Origin: Burkholderiales bacterium
GTDB taxonomy: Bacteria; Pseudomonadota; Gammaproteobacteria; Burkholderiales; Nitrosomonadaceae
NCBI GenBank assembly: GCA_024235735.1
Contig: JACKLU010000017.1
Span: forward strand, 1-49,386
Direction of reading: 5' to 3'
Length of the DNA: 49,386 nt
The notes below the pieces were generated by a model, which did no database searches, had not been told where the DNA came from, and saw only the letters and a list, made by a program, of their open reading frames with translations. Within the stretch, counting starts at the first letter, position 1; each line of letters opens with the position of its first letter. The position numbers and the translations under genes are program-made. Positions 45,076 to 49,386 of this stretch are shown piece after piece.

Positions 45076-46029
45076 ATGACAACAATCAATAACCCTTCCA
45101 TTCCACTCAACAGCTATCGTTTTTACTTTGATACGGATCATCCGCTACGCCTGCCGGATTATCCCGGTTCTGCCTGGCGCGGTGCATTTGGCCATGCCTT
45201 GAAAAAGACAGTCTGCGTCGTGCGCAATACGCCTTGTCAGCAGTGTTTGTTGAAACAAGCTTGCGCTTACAGCTATATTTTCGAGACGCCGCCGCCAGCC
45301 GATACTGAAAAAATGCGCAAATACACCGCCACGCCGCATCCGTTTGTTCTTCGCTTTGCCGTAGCAAAATCCGCAACGCAGGAATTGAGTATTGATATGA
45401 ACCTGTTTGGTCATGGCCAGCGTTTTTTTCCCTATATTATTCACGCCATGCACATGGCTGGACAGGATGGCGTCGGCGGAAACCGGCAGCCGTTCCGTTT
45501 GAACAGAGTCGACGCGATTGATTTTCAGGGTCAGCCTATCACGGTATATCAGGAAGCGGAATTACGCAGCCAGCCGCCGCTGCAAAGCCCGCCGTTACCT
45601 GAAATGCCGGAAAAAATCAATATTACTTTTCATTCGCCGGTGCGTATCAAGCAGGATAATAAAAATCTTGCCGCTGCTCATTTCAGCTTTGGCGCATTGT
45701 TTGGTTCCTTACTGCGGCGTATTTCAATGATCAGCTACTTTCACACCGACACGCCATTGGAAACCGATTTTGCCGGACTAACCGCCGCTGCTCGAAACTT
45801 TCAATTCAGCGCGCAGAATCTTCATTGGTACGACTGGACGCGCTATTCCTCCCGCCAGCAAACCGAAATGCAAATGGGCGGATTGCTCGGCACTGTCAGC
45901 CTGAACATGCAAGGCTTGGAAGATTTCTGGCCCTATCTCTGGCTCGGCCAGTGGACGCATGTCGGCAAGGGCACCAGCATGGGCATGGGTGCATACACGA
46001 TCGAACCGGCAAGCTTGCCGGATGCTTAA
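45076..46029 (+). CDS. cas6: CRISPR RNA-processing endoribonuclease Cas6
   Basis: A 317-residue RAMP protein that cuts precursor CRISPR RNA in the repeats. The N-terminal part has YPGSAWRGAFGHALKKTVC and a Cys cluster (CVVRNTPCQQCLLKQACAYSYIFETP). The C-terminal ferredoxin fold has FGALFGSLLRRISMI, MQMGGLLGTVSL and the terminal glycine-rich loop GQWTHVGKGTSMGMGAYTI, the Cas6 signature. ATG 45076 is chosen. A five-codon frame at 45062 (Met-Lys-Lys-Arg-Lys) stops at the cas6 start. The catalytic His cannot be named from sequence alone. Confidence 0.93.
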   Translation: MTTINNPSIPLNSYRFYFDTDHPLRLPDYPGSAWRGAFGHALKKTVCVVRNTPCQQCLLKQACAYSYIFETPPPADTEKMRKYTATPHPFVLRFAVAKSATQELSIDMNLFGHGQRFFPYIIHAMHMAGQDGVGGNRQPFRLNRVDAIDFQGQPITVYQEAELRSQPPLQSPPLPEMPEKINITFHSPVRIKQDNKNLAAAHFSFGALFGSLLRRISMISYFHTDTPLETDFAGLTAAARNFQFSAQNLHWYDWTRYSSRQQTEMQMGGLLGTVSLNMQGLEDFWPYLWLGQWTHVGKGTSMGMGAYTIEPASLPDA

Positions 46030-46057
46030 TCCACAAGGCAACAGCTATACTGACGCA

Positions 46058-47167
46058 ATGAATGCGCAATCCATTTTATTGGCCGTTACCGGACTGACCC
46101 CGCAGGTCGTCACCGAAACCCTGTTCGCCCTGCATGATCAGGGCGAACAACTGCCGTCCGCTGTTCATATCCTGACCACGGCGGAAGGCTGCCAGCGCGC
46201 CAGACTGACGCTGATCAACGACGGCTGGCTGGCGCGTTTCTGCCGCGATTATCATCTGAAGCAACCGGATTTTACGGAAGCCAGTATTCATGTTCTGCGG
46301 CAAGCCAATGGCGAACCGTTGACCGATATTCGCACACAGGCTGACAATCAAGCCATGGCCGATGCCATTACCGAATGGATCAGGACTTTTACCGCCGACC
46401 CGCATACCGATTTACATGTATCGATTGCGGGCGGCCGAAAAACCATGGGTTTTTACGCGGGTTACGCCTTGTCACTGTACGGCCGCGCCAGAGACCGGCT
46501 CAGTCATGTACTGGTGTCGCCCGATTACGAATCGCACCCGCAGTTTTATTACCCGACGCCCTATTCGCACGTCATCTACGGCAATGACCCCAGCCGCAAG
46601 CCGCTGGATACGCAGAATGCGGAAGTCATGCTGGCCGACATCGCCTTCGTGCGCCTGCGGCATGGGCTCGATCAGGCTTTGCTGGAAGGTAAAGCCAGTT
46701 TCAGCCAGTCGGTGGCAGCCGCGCAACAGGCGCTTGGGCCGGCGCATCTGACCATCAACTTAAAAAACCGTCAGTTCATCGCGCACGGTAAAGCAGTCAG
46801 GCTTAGTCCCGCTGATTTGGCGTTTTATCTCTGGTTGTTGCAGCGGCAAACCGATGGACAACCATCGCCGCATTGCCCCAGCGACGGCGCGCCGGATGAC
46901 ATCTACGCCAGTCAGTTTTTACAACACTACCGCCGGATCAACGGCGAACTTGGCGGCGCCGACCGCACCATCGATACTTTGAAGGATGGTATGAGCAAAA
47001 CCTTTTTCGAGCAGCGTAAATCCAGAATCAATAAAACGCTGACACAAACCCTGGTTTACGCCGCACAACCGTATTTGATAGCGCCGGAAGGGAAACGGCC
47101 GAGAACGCATTATCGGATCGCGCTGGAACGCAATCAAATTGAAATTCAACAGGAGACTATCGGATGA
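46058..47167 (+). CDS. NE0113-family CARF protein (named ring nuclease/Csm6 in databases)
   Basis: A 369-residue CRISPR accessory protein. The N-terminal CARF domain starts ILLAVTGLTPQVVTETLFAL and has SIAGGRKTMGFYAGYALSLYG, the ligand-binding motif for cyclic oligoadenylate made by Cas10. The C-terminal part, LTINLKNRQFIAHGKAVRLS and ADLAFYLWLLQ, reads like a winged helix of the OmpR type. I do not see a convincing HEPN RNase site; RQFIAH has Arg-x4-His spacing but sits in the winged-helix region. A start at ATG 46022, overlapping the cas6 stop, is possible. Its stop overlaps the cas10 start (ATGA). Confidence 0.85.
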   Translation: MNAQSILLAVTGLTPQVVTETLFALHDQGEQLPSAVHILTTAEGCQRARLTLINDGWLARFCRDYHLKQPDFTEASIHVLRQANGEPLTDIRTQADNQAMADAITEWIRTFTADPHTDLHVSIAGGRKTMGFYAGYALSLYGRARDRLSHVLVSPDYESHPQFYYPTPYSHVIYGNDPSRKPLDTQNAEVMLADIAFVRLRHGLDQALLEGKASFSQSVAAAQQALGPAHLTINLKNRQFIAHGKAVRLSPADLAFYLWLLQRQTDGQPSPHCPSDGAPDDIYASQFLQHYRRINGELGGADRTIDTLKDGMSKTFFEQRKSRINKTLTQTLVYAAQPYLIAPEGKRPRTHYRIALERNQIEIQQETIG

Positions 47168-49386
47168 GTATGAGTTCTTTGCTGGAACAGTCCAGCCGCA
47201 TCGCCCTGGCTGCTTTTTTGCATGATTTGGGAAAGTTTGCCGAGCGGGCAAGAATTTCCAACGATCAGGAGGTTATAGAGGCAAACAAGCATTTGTATTG
47301 CCCCAGACAGAAAAAATTTACTGACGACAAGAATGTTCGTTTTACTCATGTTCATGCAGCCTATACTGGTCTGGCAATGGATGTAATCGAAGACTATTTA
47401 CCTGATTTGACGGGCACTGATTTCGCGCCTTTCGGTTCCTGGAAAACCAAAGATGCCGACGATTCGTTCATCAACGCTGCCGCAATGCACCATAAACCAG
47501 TAACTTTTCTGCAATGGATCATTGCCACAGCAGACCGGGTTGCGTCGGGATTTGATCGTGAGGAATTCGAACAATACAACCAGGCTGAAGAAGGCACGGT
47601 AACAGGGAAGAATCATTATACCGCCCGGCAGTTGACGCTATTTGAGCAAATCAACAAAGCCGGATTGGATAAGAGTGATTTTGTTTATCGCTACTCACTG
47701 AAACCTTTATCGCCTAGAAGTATCTTTCCTATCCCCAATACTATTTTCGCGGTTGACGAGACCGAGCGCGAAGGTAACGATAATCAAGCAGCACAGAAAG
47801 AATATCTGAACTTATGGCATGACTTTGCCCAAGCGTTGCAGAAAATACCGCAATCGCACCGCAATAACTGGTCACTCTGGCTGGATCATTTCGAAACGGT
47901 GTGGGGCGTTTATACCCATGCCATCCCATCCGCAACGGCATTCAATGTGCGTCCGGACGTTTCGCTGTACGATCATTCGCGAGTGACCGCCGCATTGGCG
48001 ACTGCGCTATGGCGTTTTCACCACGAAAAAAACCAAACCGATGACAATGCCCGCAAGCAACTAAGCGATCAAGCGGAAAGTTGGCGAGAGAAAAAATTCC
48101 TGCTTGTACAAGGCGATTTCTTCGGTATTCAGGATTTTATCTTTGCCAGCGGCGGCGAAACCAGCAAGCGTGCAGCCAGGCTGTTGCGTGGTCGATCGTT
48201 TTACGTGTCGCTGCTGACTGAATGCGCTGCGCTCAAAATTCTGGATGTTCTGGATTTACCTTCCACCAGTCAGGTGATCAACGCAGCCGGTAAATTCATG
48301 ATTGTCGCGCCGAATACTGATCAGACTAAAGCTAAATTACAGCAGGTGCAGAATGAACTCGATCAGTGGTTTCTGACGCATAGTTTTGGTCAGGCCGGTG
48401 TCGGTCTGGCCTGGACGGAAGCCTGCTGCAACGATTTTCGCCGCAAAACCGGTAATCAAGCGAACGAGAAAAGTCCTTACCGTCAATTGATCGACAGGCT
48501 GTTCGCGCAAATGGAAATCAAAAAATGCCAGCGTTTCGATCTCTGTAACAACGAACGGATCGTTTTCGATAGTTTTCTCGACAAATTCGAACACGGCGAG
48601 TGCAAAATCGATGGGCGCTCGCCAGCTAAAGTGCAAAAAGATGGCGAGTGGATCAGCAACTTAGCCAATGATCAAATCGATATTGGTTCATGGCTGGTCA
48701 AATCCAACAAACAACGCATCCTGATCACCCGCAAACCACTGCGGGAAGATAAGAAACTGAGTACCCTGAGTTTGACGATCTTTGGTTATGCACTCAGTTT
48801 CACCGACGATGAAAGCGCAAAAGGTGAATTCGGTGCTGAAGTCAGAAACGGCAATCTTTTGCGTGTTTGGGATTTTTCTTTGCCCAAATCAGCCGATCAA
48901 GCACTGTGGAATGGTTATGCCCGCCGCAATATCAACGCTTATGTGCCGATTGCATCGGCAACAGACTTGCTCGAAGAGCAATGGGACAAGTACATCGGCA
49001 TCGAAGAGAAACTGGAACTTGGTGCAGCCAAAACTCTAAATCATCTGGCTTGTAAGGATCAGCAGCCCTATCCAGACAAAGAAGGCAAATGGATCGGCAT
49101 CAGTGCGCTATCCACTCTGAAAGGCGATGTCGATAATCTGGGCAGCATCTTTGAATCCGGTCTCGGTGACGACGCCAGCTTCAGCAAGACCGCCACCTTG
49201 TCGCGTCAGCTTAATAACTTCTTTACCGTTTATCTACCCTGGTTATGCCAGCGCGATTATCCCGATACTTACACCGTATTCGCCGGTGGCGATGATTTCT
49301 TTCTGATCGGGCCGTGGCTATCGCAAATCAAACTAGCCGACGCCATGCGGCAAGCTTTTCAAGATTATGTGGCGTGCAATACCGAC
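47164..49386 (+). CDS. cas10: Type III CRISPR protein Cas10 (Csm1), 3' end cut off
   Basis: The large subunit of a type III effector, open for 741 codons to the window end. The HD nuclease domain has ALAAFLHDLGKF and AAMHHKP. The first palm domain begins LVQGDFFGIQDFIFASGG. The second has KGDVDNLGSIF and the catalytic VFAGGDDFFLIGPW with GGDD intact, so both ssDNA cleavage and cyclic oligoadenylate synthesis are expected. A csm-type subtype III-A is likely, but the csm2-5 genes would be downstream and are not seen. The start ATG overlaps the previous stop codon. Confidence 0.93.
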   Translation, partial: MSMSSLLEQSSRIALAAFLHDLGKFAERARISNDQEVIEANKHLYCPRQKKFTDDKNVRFTHVHAAYTGLAMDVIEDYLPDLTGTDFAPFGSWKTKDADDSFINAAAMHHKPVTFLQWIIATADRVASGFDREEFEQYNQAEEGTVTGKNHYTARQLTLFEQINKAGLDKSDFVYRYSLKPLSPRSIFPIPNTIFAVDETEREGNDNQAAQKEYLNLWHDFAQALQKIPQSHRNNWSLWLDHFETVWGVYTHAIPSATAFNVRPDVSLYDHSRVTAALATALWRFHHEKNQTDDNARKQLSDQAESWREKKFLLVQGDFFGIQDFIFASGGETSKRAARLLRGRSFYVSLLTECAALKILDVLDLPSTSQVINAAGKFMIVAPNTDQTKAKLQQVQNELDQWFLTHSFGQAGVGLAWTEACCNDFRRKTGNQANEKSPYRQLIDRLFAQMEIKKCQRFDLCNNERIVFDSFLDKFEHGECKIDGRSPAKVQKDGEWISNLANDQIDIGSWLVKSNKQRILITRKPLREDKKLSTLSLTIFGYALSFTDDESAKGEFGAEVRNGNLLRVWDFSLPKSADQALWNGYARRNINAYVPIASATDLLEEQWDKYIGIEEKLELGAAKTLNHLACKDQQPYPDKEGKWIGISALSTLKGDVDNLGSIFESGLGDDASFSKTATLSRQLNNFFTVYLPWLCQRDYPDTYTVFAGGDDFFLIGPWLSQIKLADAMRQAFQDYVACNTD

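Noticed and set aside
45062..45079. Five-codon frame Met-Lys-Lys-Arg-Lys as a leader peptide gene
   Set aside because: Too short to support as a gene; no Shine-Dalgarno sequence. Kept only as a remark under the cas6 promoter.

Overview
The window looks like chromosome of a betaproteobacterium close to Nitrosomonas (order Nitrosomonadales). This is inferred from gene content: an rpsF-priB-rpsR-rplI-dnaB cluster, accB-accC-prmA followed by an MJ0042/DUF3426 protein, a PEP-CTERM exported protein, a hydrazine-synthase-alpha-related dihaem protein, and a CRISPR protein of the family first named after Nitrosomonas europaea NE0113. No 16S rRNA is present, so the genus is not proven.

Layout. 1-275: the last 53 codons of a tyrosine recombinase run up to the 3' end of a tRNA-Thr(CGU), so an integrated element probably ends here and lies to the left. 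458-8838: housekeeping genes aroQ, accB, accC, prmA, a zinc-ribbon membrane protein and cobalamin-dependent metH. 8838-15300: an accessory patch with a MITE-like inverted-repeat element, a hepT-mntA toxin-antitoxin pair, a decayed uppP, a 1196-residue polytopic membrane protein of unknown function in AT-rich DNA, and a PEP-CTERM protein behind what reads as a complete sigma-54 control region (two upstream repeats, an IHF site and a -24/-12 promoter). 15470-21314: trpG-trpD-trpC on the minus strand, then the ribosomal S6/PriB/S18/L9 operon with its terminator, and dnaB. 21368-29569: an SGNH-hydrolase-like protein, a diguanylate cyclase, a beta-oxidation pair (FadN-like multienzyme and thiolase) and the glutathione-dependent formaldehyde pathway (frmA, fghA). 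29802-38079: the dihaem protein, a rhodanese, a second shorter copy of the MITE-like element, a porin with a small periplasmic binding protein, an AAA ATPase, an Lpp-like lipoprotein and an L,D-transpeptidase. 38179-42463: hypC-hypD-hypE-hoxX, for assembly of the active site of an O2-exposed NiFe hydrogenase whose structural genes are not here.

42660-49386: a type III CRISPR-Cas locus, cut by the window end. It starts with a tightly coupled cas2-cas1-cas1'-cas2' block. The first Cas1 keeps its Glu/His/Asp metal site. The second is a shorter paralogue that appears to have lost the Glu and His and has its own Cas2. A strong sigma-70 promoter then opens a second unit: cas6, a CARF protein of the NE0113 family, and cas10 with intact HD and GGDD motifs. 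No CRISPR array is visible. The doubled adaptation module with a probably inactive Cas1 is the most unusual system in the window; the sigma-54 region of the PEP-CTERM gene and the 1196-residue membrane protein come next.
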